This document shows, piece by piece, positions 22,930 to 35,431 of a stretch of 64,000 nucleotides of DNA (position 1 is the first letter of the stretch; each line of letters begins with the position of its first letter). The notes below the pieces were generated by a model. It was not told the origin of the DNA. It did not search any database and saw nothing but the letters and a program-made list of their open reading frames with translations. The DNA is from Sycobia sp. Sy_11 (Eukaryota; Arthropoda; Insecta; Hymenoptera; Epichrysomallidae), in assembly GCA_018907035.1 (NCBI GenBank), contig JACCIC010000054.1:1391001-1455000 (forward strand), read 5' to 3'. Both the position numbers and the translations under genes were made by a program.

Positions 22930-24541
22930 CCGTAGTACGGTGATATGGTTCCTTTACTATGAAAATTTAATAAGCTATTGCCTCCCGGTTTGGAAAAAGG
23001 TTCTCGTTGGCCGGCACATCGAGGGATAAGGAATGTACGATCGAACGGTATGCGTTCAACTTGTATATTATTCTATATTCGTTTACACTTCTATGATTTT
23101 TAGATCGATGCGCGTACCCTGAGCTAATAATCATAATAGAGCCATATGATTTTTTACAGGTCTAGAATATTTCATATCAAGAGGGGAGGAATAATCGTGT
23201 GCGTAAGCATCCAATTCGATAAGGTTGAATACACCTTGAGAATTCGTATCCGCAATTAAATTAGTATAAGAATCTTTAGAAGAAAATATCATCCACTTAT
23301 GAATAATATATTCCAAGTTAGCATGGATAATATATCATAATCTGAAATAAATATAGACCAAATAGATACAACAATAATCAATAACTATAAACAATAACTA
23401 TAAACAATAACTATAATCAAAAAATGTAATTTTGCTACGAGATGTAACATTTGCTACGGCTCTAGTACTGAATTTTCAGAAATTACTCCAATTCGAAAAT
23501 CCAAAATACGAGATATTATGACATAAGTATACAAGTCTCTCTCACAGTTTGCTTCTAGTCTTCACGAATTATCGAGGCTTTGGAGAGAGAAAAACGAAAG
23601 GTAAGGTGGAGGAAAGGAAAAATTAATGTCGGGGCTGGGAGATATGTGCCGACGACGTTCGGACAGGTGATATTTTGACACCATCGACGTGCTTCGCCAA
23701 GGTGATTCTACAGTTACATATAACCGAGTGTAACGAAATAATAATCGAATTATACGCAAGCGTTCTGTTAGGCAAATTTCGTACAATGTACATATTGCCT
23801 AGATAATAATAAGTTTACTTCAGATGGTACATTGGCATTACGCAAAGGAAGAAAAATAATATTTTTACAATAATATAATATTATATTGCTTATTTATTTC
23901 TATATAGCATATAACACAATCTTAGACAACTAGAATACTAAAGATATTCGATTTAATCTCTAAAATTAAATAATAATTAGTTTTAAAACTCGTTACTTTT
24001 GTTGAATGAATTAACATATAAACTTTTAGAAAAAAATTCAGATTGAAGACTTTTTATGCTATATTATTCTTCTTTCAGTCTGATAAGTAAAGTATCATTT
24101 TCTACTTATTTATTTATTCATAAAATAATATGCTACATTTTTATCCAAACTTCCTTTTTTTAGGTATTGATATCTTAATTTTAAGTCAAATTCGTACAAA
24201 TACTTTTTTAGCGAAGGTTTACGTAAGTTTTATAAAAAAATTTCATTTACGGAATATAAGCTTAGACACTAGGCGTCTATTAAAGATTGATCTTAGTAGA
24301 TTATTTTTACGACCTGAAATTCAATTTAGAGTCTAACTGAATTTTATAACGCCAAAGATAAATATTTACAATATTTAGAATAATAGATTTTAGAATAAAA
24401 GATAAATAGTTACAATATTTTGTATTTCACATCGGTGTGTTGTAAATCGTTATTAAAAACGCAACTATAAATTGAAAACGACTGATTGTTAAAACATTAC
24501 ATATTTCAATTTATATTGACACGTGTATATAAATAAATAAA

Positions 24542-24594
<53 letters not shown>

Positions 24595-24850
24595 ATGTAG
24601 CTTCTTTTAAGCTGTCTAAAAAATCTTCAACGTTTACATACCAAGAGACATAGCGATATTAAATATTAACTATTCACATGTGTCGTCGTTTACGTACATA
24701 AATTCAGCAGCGTTATCAATAGCACGAAAATTATTATCTTCTAGCGATGGTGTTAAACAATAAAACTACAAAGCAAAAAACAGAAATAAGCAAAAAAATG
24801 AAAATGATAAGCAAAAGCGTCTCGAGGCGCTGAAATGACAACACGTTACA
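22930..24850. other. AT-rich desert with minor tandem repeats
   Basis: AT-rich throughout. It contains a 13-bp tandem repeat (unit ATAACTATAAACA) of nearly three copies at 23390-23427, and an imperfect duplication of AAAGATAAATA(T/G)TTACAATATTT near 24354 and 24400. No gene was recognised. Confidence 0.6.
24549..24587. repeat. (TA)n microsatellite
   Basis: A tract of about 39 bp flanked by TATGTG and CATGTATATG units. Confidence 0.95.
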
Positions 24851-25400
24851 TTCAAGAATGCGCGTTATAAACGTAGGTATGCGAAGTAGACACGACTGCC
24901 GGGTGACTCGCCAGGTGGCGAAGACGCGCGAGCGCCAGGAAGATAGCCCGCTTGCCCGTGGAGTGCCATTTTTTAATATTAAGAGAGCCTCGCGGATGAT
25001 TTAAATAAGACAGCGAGGGAAACGCGAGGAGGAGAGGGGGTAGGGATCGGGTAGACAAAGGCGAGCTCCCGCGCGAGCGGAAAACCCTCGGTCCGTTCGC
25101 TACGTCGCTGTCCCCGGTTGTTCAATTTATGGGGAAACGTCGCGTCGTCGACGGCTTAATGGTCGTCTTTGCGCCGTGCCATTCTCCGCCTCCATCTCGC
25201 CGATCCGTCCTCTTGCTCGCGCTTTCTTCTTTGTACTTGGCGCGCTCCTTAATATCTCTTTGTTCGCGGAAGGTGGCCGGATAGTGAGCGAGGCGCGGGC
25301 GGCTAAGAAAGGGAGGGGCGGTGTGGGGGATGGTAAACGAAAAAGGCGGCACTTCGTTATCCCTATATAGCGGCCAGTCGTACGGAAGAGCGCGAAACTG
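24850..25400. other. CpG-rich islet
   Basis: High CpG. Overlapping frames of 64-92 codons on both strands have no domain. It is flanked by AT-rich DNA on both sides. Confidence 0.35.
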
Positions 25401-26020
25401 GCCAAGTTGCGAAAGTAAAATATAAAAAAAGAAGGGGGAGCTTAGAGGAAAAACAGGAATACAATGTATGTAAAAGGTGCAAGTAAAGGATTCTTGAAAA
25501 TTGTTGAAATAGAAGTATGTTTATGCAAAAATACGTATTATCTGACTTTATTCGATTACACTTTTACAAATCATCACAACTCTAAATATTTATAAATTCA
25601 AAGAGATAAAATTGAAATAATTATTATATTTAATAAATATAACTGTTCGGTATGTATCATCCAAATAAGCACTTATTTGGATGATACTTTTGTTACAATA
25701 ATTTTTTTAAAATCTAGTGATAATATTCTGAGCAGGCTGCACATTTTATATTGTTAGATGAACTTAATAATAAAATACTAAAAAACAATCGTTTGGCATT
25801 CCTTTCATTAAACATATAAGTTAGAACTATACAACTGTCTTAAACATTAGATTCCCTTTATTTATACACGTAGTAGATTTCGCTAATAATTAAATACAGC
25901 TACAGGCGACCGTCTAGTATTGACTAGATGTGATCGATACAGACGATCAGTAATATAGTCAACTGAGAGCTTTGACTTCAAAAGCAAAAGAGAACTGAAA
26001 GGAGTAGTTGTAAGTGAGTG
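25400..26020. other. AT-rich DNA containing a perfect hairpin
   Basis: AT-rich, with no gene. The hairpin at 25654-25687 is listed separately. Confidence 0.55.
25654..25687. repeat. Perfect 34-bp hairpin (16-bp arms, 2-base loop)
   Basis: The left arm GTATCATCCAAATAAG (25654-25669) and the right arm CTTATTTGGATGATAC (25672-25687) are exact reverse complements separated by CA. The arms are not simple sequence, so chance is unlikely. The hairpin is too short for a microRNA precursor. It may be the fused ends of a transposon, the core of a miniature element, or a protein-binding palindrome. Confidence 0.85.
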
Positions 26021-26022
26021 AA

Positions 26023-26052
26023 TGAGAGAGAGAGAGAGAGAGACAGAGAGAT
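26023..26052. repeat. (GA)n microsatellite
   Basis: About 30 bp with one ACAG interruption, at the left edge of a CpG-rich islet. Confidence 0.9.
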
Positions 26053-26089
26053 GAGAGTAAAAGGAGAGAAAGCAGATCCAGCGAGTATA

Positions 26090-26810
26090 CAGAGAAGTCG
26101 ATAAGAGAGCAGAAGAGGGGACGATAGCGCGCCCTCCGTCGCAGTAAAACTTGGCGTTAACGGGCAGCACGGCCGTTTGGATTGGATCCCGGGATATATT
26201 TACGTTATCGCCCGGGTATATCGTGCAGAGTCACCGCGCGAGTTCTCTATCTCCCTCGATTGGGCTCGGCCTCTTCAGCTGCCGCCCCGCCAGCAGCGCC
26301 CCGGCCCGCGCCTCGAAAGCGAGGAAAGTCCGATCGCCTTGCGCCAACTTTCCGACGCTATAAGTCACCCAGGTGTCTACTGCAAACTTTCATTAGAGCT
26401 CCGCCGCGAGAGAAGTTCCAGTTTTCGCCGACGGGGCACCTATAGCTCGTACCTCTTTACCCCCCCCTCTCCCCTCCCTCTCCCCCTCCCCCTCCCCGAC
26501 GACCGCTCCGCCGCTCCTCGATGATTCACTCGTTTACCGCTTTATACGTGAGCCGTCGCTTATACATACGAGCCGCACATATACGGTGTATCTTAGCGTC
26601 TTCCAAAACTTCGCGAAGCACTTTGAGGATCCGGATCTTTTTTTTCGGAGCGCTCGGTTGCGAGGGCAAGGCCGCAGCACTTGTCGACGACGCTGCTCGA
26701 CCAACTCGAGTGGAAATGAAAGAAGAAGAAAATACAAACGTACAGCCCCTGAGGTCACGAGTATCGTAGCCGTCGCGGAGTTCATCGCAAAAGGATAACG
26801 GAAGGTCGCG
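26090..26810. other. CpG-rich islet with C-run cluster
   Basis: High CpG with many stop-poor frames (70-115 codons) and no domain. It contains the C-run block at 26460-26497. Confidence 0.35.
26460..26497 (-). other. Strong G-quadruplex-forming motif on the minus strand
   Basis: Seven runs of 3-8 C are separated by T or TCT on the plus strand. The complementary strand therefore has G-runs with 1-3 base loops, which is the canonical quadruplex pattern, and the plus strand could form an i-motif. It sits inside a CpG-rich islet. Confidence 0.7.
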
Positions 26811-26819
26811 TCGAAGAAA

Positions 26820-27350
26820 TAGATATATCGTTATATTTTGATTTGTATAATATAATAAAAAGTTTAAGCGTATTATTTAAGAGTATTATTAAATTAGTTT
26901 TCTCAGAATGAAAGAGCTAAAAAATTCTACAATAATCCGAGACTGATTGATTGATATATTTATGATGTAGTAGACTAGAAGCCCGTGTACGAAGAGTAAT
27001 ACGGAAGATTAATATCAAATCAAAATATGTAAAAGAAAATAAAATAACGTATTTCCAAAATATCAAAAGAATATACAAGAATTACAAATTTACTCAATTA
27101 AAAAGTTGACAACTGTACGTAAGTGAAAGATACTTTATACAAAAATAAGAGTAACAAGAAGCGTTATAATGAAAACGCTCTGGCAGTATTTGAGACAGAA
27201 GCAGACGCTGCAATACCACGACTCACACCAACATCCTCGTCTTGGGAAGAAATGGACAGTGCGGCTAAATGATTATTAATTTTCTTTCTACTAAAACCAT
27301 TCAGTCATCCATCCTGCTCAGCCAGGAGATGCAGGCAATGCGACATCTGC
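26820..27350. other. AT-rich non-coding DNA
   Basis: No gene was recognised. Confidence 0.55.
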
Positions 27351-27352
27351 CA

Positions 27353-27354
<2 letters not shown>

Positions 27355-27402
<48 letters not shown>
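27355..27402. repeat. (GA)n microsatellite
   Basis: A pure tract of about 48 bp. The 126-codon plus-strand frame that crosses it continues into unrecognised sequence up to 27649. Confidence 0.95.
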
Positions 27403-27404
<2 letters not shown>

Positions 27405-27790
27405 TGGGGAGAGGGTCAAAAAGGCGTCGAAAGCGATTAGGTTTATCCTATCCGGAGACGGTAGCGGTAAAATGGAGGAGTGTTGGGCTTAAGTCGCCCT
27501 TTGCCGCTCGGCGAAATATCCTGGAAGCGGATGACGCTCGGGGCAAACGAAGCTTAACTCCAAATGAATGGAGTGGCCGACCAGGGAAGCGATACGACCT
27601 AGCGATTTTCTTTGGCTTTCTTTCCTTAACTACCGTAAGACAACGCTGAACCGGCACGCCACGCTGCACAGTCGTAACATTTTGGGGGGATTTCGGTTTC
27701 GGCGGTCTTACATCGGTTAAAAAACATATTGGCGCACGAGATGAGAAAATAGTGGGCTTGCAAAGTTCGTACAATTGGGAGAACGGCGAT
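27403..27790. other. GC-richer islet
   Basis: About 390 bp of intermediate GC in which both strands stay open for 100 codons or more (27269-27649 plus, 27448-27774 minus). No motif was recognised in either, and their mutual overlap argues against coding. Confidence 0.35.
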
Positions 27791-30320
27791 ATCGATGAAC
27801 TAGCATCGGATTCTCATGTTAAGTCGATGGAATCATACAGAGATTGATAAATTTTCGAGGTTTAGTCTTTAAGTATAGAATGTTTTTGGCAAAAAGATGA
27901 AACCTAAATTTGAGGGAAAAAAAGAAACAGTTCCAAGGAAATTTTAACTCGGATCAAGTAAACGATAATGCTGGATATTGATATGTCGGATATTGTGACA
28001 CGTAAACTATTTTTATATATTAAACTTCAAATAAAAGCAATGGCAAGAGGAGGTGAAAATTGTGAAAAGTTCTTTGGCCGTTCAACGTTCAGCTGGCGCT
28101 GATCGGATTACGTCGTAAAATGTGAGTATTGCCTTAAAACTAGAATTGAATTGTTGATTACTTCAAAAGACAAATAAAAAATAAAACTAAATAAAAAAAA
28201 CGTTATCGCCTCTGGGTGTTGGCGTAGGAATCAATCTCTTTATACGTTTGCATGGGACTCGATCCAGTAGCGAGCGCCACCGTGCAAGCGAATGTCGTTC
28301 CGACGTGGGTTTACATAAGAGACAATAAGCGAGTCATGCTTCATTGTTAATGATTTTACTTGTAATTATATTGCCGTGACGGTTATTTGAACGTAGTTTG
28401 GCCCAGTGTTCTTATCTTTAATAACTGTTTAAATTATTTTAAATATTAAATCGTTTCACATTAACATCGATTGAATTTTCTAATAATCGATAGCGTATTA
28501 ATTTTATATTATAGTATTTAAATGAAATTTTCCCACATGCGACTGAAGAGTTCTGTTGTGATTGAACAATATTATCGTCTTTTTCTGTCTGATTAAAGGT
28601 CCATTATTTTAAAAATTCTGATTTACTTATTTATATAATCATGTCACTGCTATCCTAAGAATAATTTGTAATACTTTACTTAGTTGTCTAGATTTAGTTT
28701 TTCTATTCTGAAGTTATCTCTCCCAAACGACATAAAATATTTTACGCATATCTGATTGCTTGTCCTTGTAAGACTTAATATTAACTTTTTGAATTATAAA
28801 CCTTTGAATATCGGAAGAAATGTCCAAAAATCATACGAAATAAATTATAAAAAAAAAATATTTGAAAATGTACTGTAGTGGAAATGTTAAAAATTAAATG
28901 CATTATTGAAATCTAAATTCATGAAAATTTATCTAGAAGTTATTAGAATTATTAGAATTTATTACTCCATCATTTCGATAGTAATGCACCATAATAATTG
29001 CAATTATTTCTCTGTAATCAGAAGGTTTGTCTTATAACTTACAAACACATAATCCACGCCGTGTCTTGAATCTTAGAACTTGTTGGTTCACGTACCTAGA
29101 ACAAACAAATATGCAGATATTTAAGCATTTGAAACAAGAAATTGATAATATTTATTAAATTATACAATTTTCAGAAATAATCCGGTCGATAGTTCATGAA
29201 CAACGAGAAAGTGGAAAGTAGAAACAAAAAATCAGAGAATAATTTACTGTATAGATAAGTATAAATTATTATGATTTGAATTTTAAAATTGTTTTTTTTA
29301 AATGAATTTTGGCGTACTTGTGAAACTCGATTAACGAAATTTTCATTTAGTTGATATTTCGATCGTATTCTCCAAAGATGACAACGATCATGTTGCATTT
29401 ATGCGGGGACAATTTTTTAGCTAATTTTACCCCTTCCGTATGCATAAAATTATTTATTTTTGTTATCGTTACGCAGCGAAATTCTGTGTCGAACCTAAAA
29501 TTTAAAGGGAAAACCCGTAACGCAGATTTTGAGAATTATTAAGGATACCTATGGAAATGCTACTTGTGGTTGTTTGCTTGGTATAAATATATTTTCCCCC
29601 AACGTTGTACGGGGTTCTCTGGTGGTTCTAGACCCCTTTTGTAAGTGTATGTAAAATAAAAAAGCTAACTTTCCATCGTGTAGTCGGATAATATATTTTA
29701 AATTTATAATTTTGATTTATTTGTTTCAAAAAATAAAATTCACCACCAATCTAAATTGCAGATATTTGATTTAATTAAACTTCCTTTTATAAATTTACAT
29801 AAATTAGTGAAAAATTTGTTTCATTAGAATCATTTTTATTTATTTTAGTTTTTCAAGCAACGAATATAAAATTACCTGCATTTTTTCATTAGAATTATTT
29901 TGCGCGCTACCATCATTTAACATTATTTTCTTATTAGCTTTGAAAGTCATAGTAAAATTCACTTACGAGATAAAATTTTATGCACAAAGTGAGTCTAATT
30001 GTAATAACAACATTGCCCCGCTCGTTATTTATACGCCATCTTTTGGGTAAATTGCTTTGGCCACAAAGCAGCATGAGCGCTCTTCGAACCACTGTTTTTC
30101 ATTTTCAACTTTTATTTATTTATTGTAAACTACAGGTTTATTCGGCAAACAATCATAGATTTAAAAAATGATGAAGAAATTAAAGTGCCTCCCTTTAATT
30201 TACACTCGGTGTGACATTCTCATCGAGGTTAAGCAAAAACTTTACATCCACCTGAAGTTATGTCTCTCTGTTCCCCGAATCCTTCCCTCCCTCATACCTC
30301 ATCGAACCTCACCGATGTCC
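27790..30320. other. AT-rich desert
   Basis: About 2.5 kb of AT-rich DNA with stops in all frames. No element was recognised. Confidence 0.6.
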
Positions 30321-30324
30321 AACA

Positions 30325-30342
30325 TATATATATATATATATT
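30325..30342. repeat. Short (TA)n
   Basis: A tract of about 18 bp at the left edge of a CpG-rich islet. Confidence 0.85.
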
Positions 30343-30537
30343 CGCTCGCGCGCTTTCGGCTGCTGCCGCTGCCTCTGCCACGCTTTAACCGGGGCAGAAC
30401 GAGCGGAAAGTCACATAATGGGAGCCGCGCGACTTGATCGATGAGCCGATTGTTGTCGGCGGCCGCGACGCGCCAGCCGCTGGTATGGCGCGAAAGACAC
30501 GAAGAGAATATAATTCCCCGTCGTGTGCCGCGAGAGT

Positions 30538-30569
<32 letters not shown>

Positions 30570-30570
30570 T
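30538..30570. repeat. (CT)n microsatellite
   Basis: A tract of about 30 bp inside the CpG-rich islet. Confidence 0.95.
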
Positions 30571-31079
30571 GGCTCTCTTCCTCGCGAAAATAGAGCCCGC
30601 TGTCTATTAATAAACTTTCGGGGACGCGAGTGCGTTCGCCGCTTTCGCGCGTTCTCGAAATCGAGCGCGCTCGGTGCGTTCTCGTCGCCGAGCGCGACCG
30701 GCGCGATAATTAAAAGAGGAAAAAAAATGAAAAGGAGGAGTGAAGCTAGGCATAGGATTAACGAGGGCGCGCTCGTCACGGCCGCGGGCTTCTAGCTCGA
30801 GCGCCGAGACCGATTTCAATTTAAAGGGTCCGAGGCCCGCTGCTTGCGCAAAAGTCACGTCAGGGGAGGCCCGAGGAATTTATCGCTATGGACGGAATAA
30901 GGGGTGACGACTTATTAATTAATTGCGCCCGACTGGGCGACGTGCGAGAGGCGGCTAGGCCGATTCCATTGTACTTTACAGTATCTCGCGACTGAAAATA
31001 GTTGATAAAGGAGGGTAGAAGGAGAATGACAAGACGGCGGCGGCGACTCTAGCCAAGTACGAGGAACAGAGAGATGGAG

Positions 31080-31105
31080 CTAGAGAGAGAGAGAGAGAGA
31101 GAAGG
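31080..31105. repeat. (GA)n microsatellite
   Basis: A short GA tract followed by a further purine run. Confidence 0.9.
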
Positions 31106-31479
31106 GGGAGAGATACAGAGAGAGGGACTGGCATTTTATTCGCTTCGCATCGCAGCAGCGCAACAGACACGCGCAAGGTTTGCCATTTATTGTTTTCGCT
31201 CGGCAGTTATAATCTCTCTTCAACGCGAAGAAGTTCCGAGGGAGTCCTCGGGGCTCGAATTTCGACGCGGCGGCGGCTGTGGCGGCTGCGCCGCGATGTC
31301 CCGTTTACCCCGGGGTGCACTTTGATAATTGCGATCGCGCGTTAATGGGGCCACCGCGCGCGAGGGACGCAGATAGAGTGGAAAAAAAGACGACGGGTCT
31401 TTTATACGTGGCGCGGTTGCGCAACGACCGAGGTCCGCCTCCCGCCATTTAATTTAACACTTTCGATTGATTACTTTTT

Positions 31480-33220
31480 ACTAAAGATTCGCGCTTTTTG
31501 TTTTTCCTTTGTATTTTTCTTTTTATTTTAGTTTTTTTTAGTTTTTTTTATTCGCGTATTTTCGATGATGAAAAAGCTCTAGCTCATTTTAACGTGGGCT
31601 TTTAAACAGACGACTTTTGCTCGCGAGCGATTTTTTTCTTGCCAATCTTATGTAAAATTTTTCCCTTATAAAATTTACAATTAATTTTTCAATAAATGAT
31701 TGATGTTTCGTTTGTAATAGAATTTATGTTATTTTTCCGTCAAAATATCGAATCCACCGGGATGGCAAATAAAATGCCCCCCCCCCCCATAAATTTGATG
31801 ATTTACGAGGTTACAGGTGATTCATCACAATCAAAGTTTAAAGTAATGGAGTGCTGTGACAAATGGCATAAATCCATTTTGTACTAATTTTCGATTGAAA
31901 ATATTTGACATTAAAGGGTATTCCTGGGAGCGTATCATAAAATCTTTATATGTGCTCTTTTAATAAACATCTGAATAATTATGGTTTCCGTTATCTGTAC
32001 GAAATTAATGGTGAACTAATATGGATATATGTTGTATTTTTTGTATATAATTGAATTAAATCCATTTTAATTACTTGACTATGTATCATCCCATAACCTG
32101 TAAGAAATAGAATTTTAAAGAATGAAAATATTAAAATTGCAGAGAATTAAAATTATATTTTTGCTAATACGTTTTTTATCATTAAAAATTATATACTGAG
32201 TCAAAAATGTCTAAGACTGATAGAAAACAATATTTTATTTCACTCATTCCTGAAAATTATCTATTTAAAGTTAAGAAATCATGTGACATAATTCATGTAT
32301 TATTTGGCATAAATGCAAGTATTGAATACATAATACTTATTTACTATGATCAGATGAGTTTCACATAATAAAAAGGAAAGGATCAAAATAGGTGTTTGAA
32401 TTCTGAATTTTTGTGGATGTAGATGAAAAATTACATTTTCACGAGTACCTAAATTTTGAAACAAGACGATACTCTTTTCATCCCTTTGCCGACTATAAGA
32501 AAATTCATGGCGTAGTATTACTGGTTTAATAAAAGCTCTTTTATTGCATACTAATTTCGAATTTTGCATTAAAACATATTCATTATATCGTAAAATCCGA
32601 CTGAATGAAAGGGAAAATCTATAAGCAAAATTAAATTAAGAAAAATTTTTTTTCAATTTGTTAATAGTATATATACATGCATATATATCATCTCAGCACT
32701 CAGTTGTAAGCTAGTCACTTGTAAATTACAGAGGAATAATTCGAATACGAAATCTTAGAGCCAGATGACGATTTACACAATCAAACGACTATTAGCATGA
32801 ATCGATCTAAATTTGGACAAATTTGAATATTTAGTAAAATGTCATTATTAAAGTAACTTATTACACCATGTCATTATTAAAATAACTAGGGAATAACAAC
32901 GTTTGATTTGGCCTTTGGTGCTCGCTCGGTTCCCTTTCCATCGGTGGAGGGCTTAATAGTTGTTGATCGCTCCTCGTACCAGCGATTGCGCACCCTGACG
33001 CGGCAAGAGAAGTAACACTTAACAGCCAATACGGAGATATTTTCGGTCGTTTTACATTGATACATTGGGCTTGCAGTATTCTCAATTTTATCATCGAATT
33101 CCTCGAGCACGCGCCCACGTCGTTCGAACGCATAGCCATGCCATACGCATTAATTTTCTTCTGGGACTCGCGCGCGTCGAAGGTGGATTTTGAAATTCGT
33201 TGTTGATTAATTTGGCACAG
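31480..33220. other. AT-rich desert with a local duplication
   Basis: T-rich at 31497-31555, with a run of 10 C at 31777-31787. A segment of about 20 bp (ATGTCATTATTAAA[G/A]TAACT) is repeated at 32838 and 32868. A TATATATA at 32668 and a TCAGTT initiator at 32700 are about 31 bp apart, but in this AT-rich setting they carry little weight. No gene was recognised. Confidence 0.55.
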
Positions 33221-33930
33221 CCACCTTTGATATATATATATATATAGTTGCCAAGTGCAGCCGCCATGTGTCATGCACACCCCGCGCGCAGCAGCTGTTT
33301 ATATCAATTTACCTCAGATGCTTTCATCAACGCTTTAACAGCGGGAGAAGAATAATTGCACCTCAGCCAAAGATTCGACGAATGCAAAAGCCTTAACACG
33401 CGTCGGTCGCATTGATTCATTACGATACAGCAAGATTTGCTTTATATTTTCAGGAGAAAATTTTAAATCGCAATTTGAAACAAATCTGCGCATACGAAGA
33501 GTCGAAGGCGGAGTTAATACTATGCTATTCTTACTAACCGAAGAGTTTTAATTACTTAAGTAAAATTTAAAAAAAAACGCATTTAAAAATGAATATGCGT
33601 GAATTAGATTCTTTTAAGAGTTACGAATTACATTCTTCCTATCCAAAACTATAAACCTTATATGCAAACACCATCTCTAAAGCTTACAATATGGTGAAAT
33701 AATTTAATTAACAGCACGTCAGTGAGTTCGACCTCTCATACTGAAATATGAGCAAATGATTTCCTTTATACAGCAATCGTCGATGCGACCTCACGCGTAG
33801 TATACATATGCGACCGAATATCTCGCCGACGGCTCGCCACACACATACATACTCTCAGACACACCCGTGCATACGCGTTAGATAACCACCTCTCTTGACA
33901 CTAATCGGCCGCGTGTGGAACGGTTGCTCA
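33220..33930. other. Mixed AT-rich DNA
   Basis: A short TA tract (33229-33246) lies here, and no gene was recognised. The 139-codon minus-strand frame at 32861-33280 contains no motif I know. Confidence 0.5.
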
Positions 33931-33935
33931 ATCGA

Positions 33936-33960
33936 CATATATATATATATATATATATAT

Positions 33961-33998
<38 letters not shown>
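33936..33998. repeat. Interrupted (TA)n tract
   Basis: Two TA tracts separated by CG, about 60 bp in total. Confidence 0.95.
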
Positions 33999-33999
<1 letters not shown>

Positions 34000-34092
34000 G
34001 CGTTTATTTAAGAATACCAAAGCCGTGTCTCCTCACGTTGACCTTGCGCTTGCCCGAGTTCAATATTTGTTTTCACCACTGGTATATGTATG

Positions 34093-34118
34093 TATACACA
34101 TACACGCAAACACACGCA

Positions 34119-34167
<49 letters not shown>

Positions 34168-34193
34168 GTGCGGGTGTGTGTGTGTGTGTGTGT
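34093..34193. repeat. Compound (CA)/(TA)/(GT) microsatellite
   Basis: CACA/CATA units lead into a (TA)n tract (34122-34166) and then a (GT)n tract (34174-34193). The outer parts are partly complementary, so the array can fold back. Confidence 0.9.
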
Positions 34194-34199
34194 AACTAT

Positions 34200-34760
34200 G
34201 GCGATACGCATATACATAGACAATATACAATAGCACGTGCGAGCAATCACCACCTCCTCCCGCCGTGTCCGCGTGCTAATCTATAGTAAACGCGCACGTG
34301 GAGCACTCTTTCCGGGCTACTATGCGCGCGCGCGCGCGACTGCGCAAACATTTATCTGCGCTACGAGTGCGAAGACAGGTCTCGTCCGATGTTAAGTACT
34401 GGCTTGGGCGCGTGCCGGACTCATGTATGGGACAGCGAGCGCTGCAGAAAATCGTCCCGAGGCCTGTCTACAGTCATTGTACGTCGCGTAGATTTTCAAC
34501 CAGTCGTCGGTGGATCGATCCTGAAAAACGCGCCGTGCACGGCTAATCCATGTATATGAGAAGTTGGGAGGGAGGGGGGATGCGTATAAGCAAATTTTCT
34601 ACAACGCACGGCCGTATAATCTTATCCTACGAATTTTCATCTCTCGCTGATGGAAAAAATCTGTTACCGAGGTCGGATATCAGAAGACTAATTAAACTGT
34701 TTCCAAATCCAGAGTTTGGAGCCCCTGCGGCGTATTCCAGAACATCAAGCTAAAATTCCA
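34200..34760. other. CpG-rich islet
   Basis: High CpG with a (CG)n run at 34323-34338. Frames of 67 and 82 codons have no domain. Confidence 0.35.
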
Positions 34761-34962
34761 GTCACCTATATAATAAATACAAATCTTCGTTCCATAGAAG
34801 TATAAATAAGAGTCGAACCGCTTCTAAAGAAAACCTTATAAAAAAATTAAAGTGAATGAATGTATAATTATATTTATATATTTATGGCTTTTTATTTTAC
34901 ACAAAATAATCTGTATGAAGATGCTAATAACTGTACTCATAATGTGACTGAAATTAAAGATA

Positions 34963-34966
<4 letters not shown>

Positions 34967-35011
<45 letters not shown>
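34967..35011. repeat. (TA)n microsatellite
   Basis: A tract of about 45 bp in AT-rich DNA. Confidence 0.95.
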
Positions 35012-35015
<4 letters not shown>

Positions 35016-35394
35016 TGTAACTGTAAATTGTTTAATTGTCACTGCAATTGCTCAATCCTATCGAAAAATTTTGCGCTTCTTTTTATACAGAGCCTGGCCC
35101 CAACGTTTATGATTCGCAATTGCCATCCGGATTCCCGCTCGAGTATAAAAATGTAGGCGGTGCCGTTTTCTCTTCCTTTCTCTTTTTCTCTCGCCGCCGG
35201 ATGGAATATAATGTAATTTGCAATATTTCAAGGTTTACATCCGCAATGCACGCCTCGCCGGGGACCATCAAGGAACCGCAAATAATTCCAAAGAAAAGCC
35301 ATCGCCAGACCTGCATCTTTCTCCTCCCTTTACCCTTGTACCCTTAATTCGCTTTAATTCCTGAACTTTTACGAGCGCGCCAAGCCACCCCCTC

Positions 35395-35398
<4 letters not shown>

Positions 35399-35428
<30 letters not shown>
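35399..35428. repeat. (TA)n microsatellite
   Basis: A tract of about 30 bp inside the GC-rich region. Confidence 0.95.

Positions 35429-35431
<3 letters not shown>

Larger units (their letters stand above)
22330..22930. other. CpG-rich islet with CG and TA repeats
   Basis: High-CpG sequence containing a (CG)8 run (22537-22555) and a (TA)n/(CATA)n compound (22669-22712). The overlapping frames of 62-87 codons are unrecognised. Confidence 0.35.
30343..31480. other. Large CpG-rich islet
   Basis: About 1.1 kb of high-CpG sequence with a CT tract (30538-30570) and a GA tract (31080-31105). Homeodomain-type words occur within it (ATTAATTAATTG near 30915, and CGCCATTTAATTT near 31443). The frames up to 122 codons overlap on opposite strands and lack domains. 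It is among the largest islets in the window. Confidence 0.4.

Noticed and set aside
32668..32706. TATATATA about 31 bp upstream of a TCAGTT initiator
   Set aside because: TA-rich DNA is everywhere here and the initiator is only six bases, so the match is expected by chance without transcript data.
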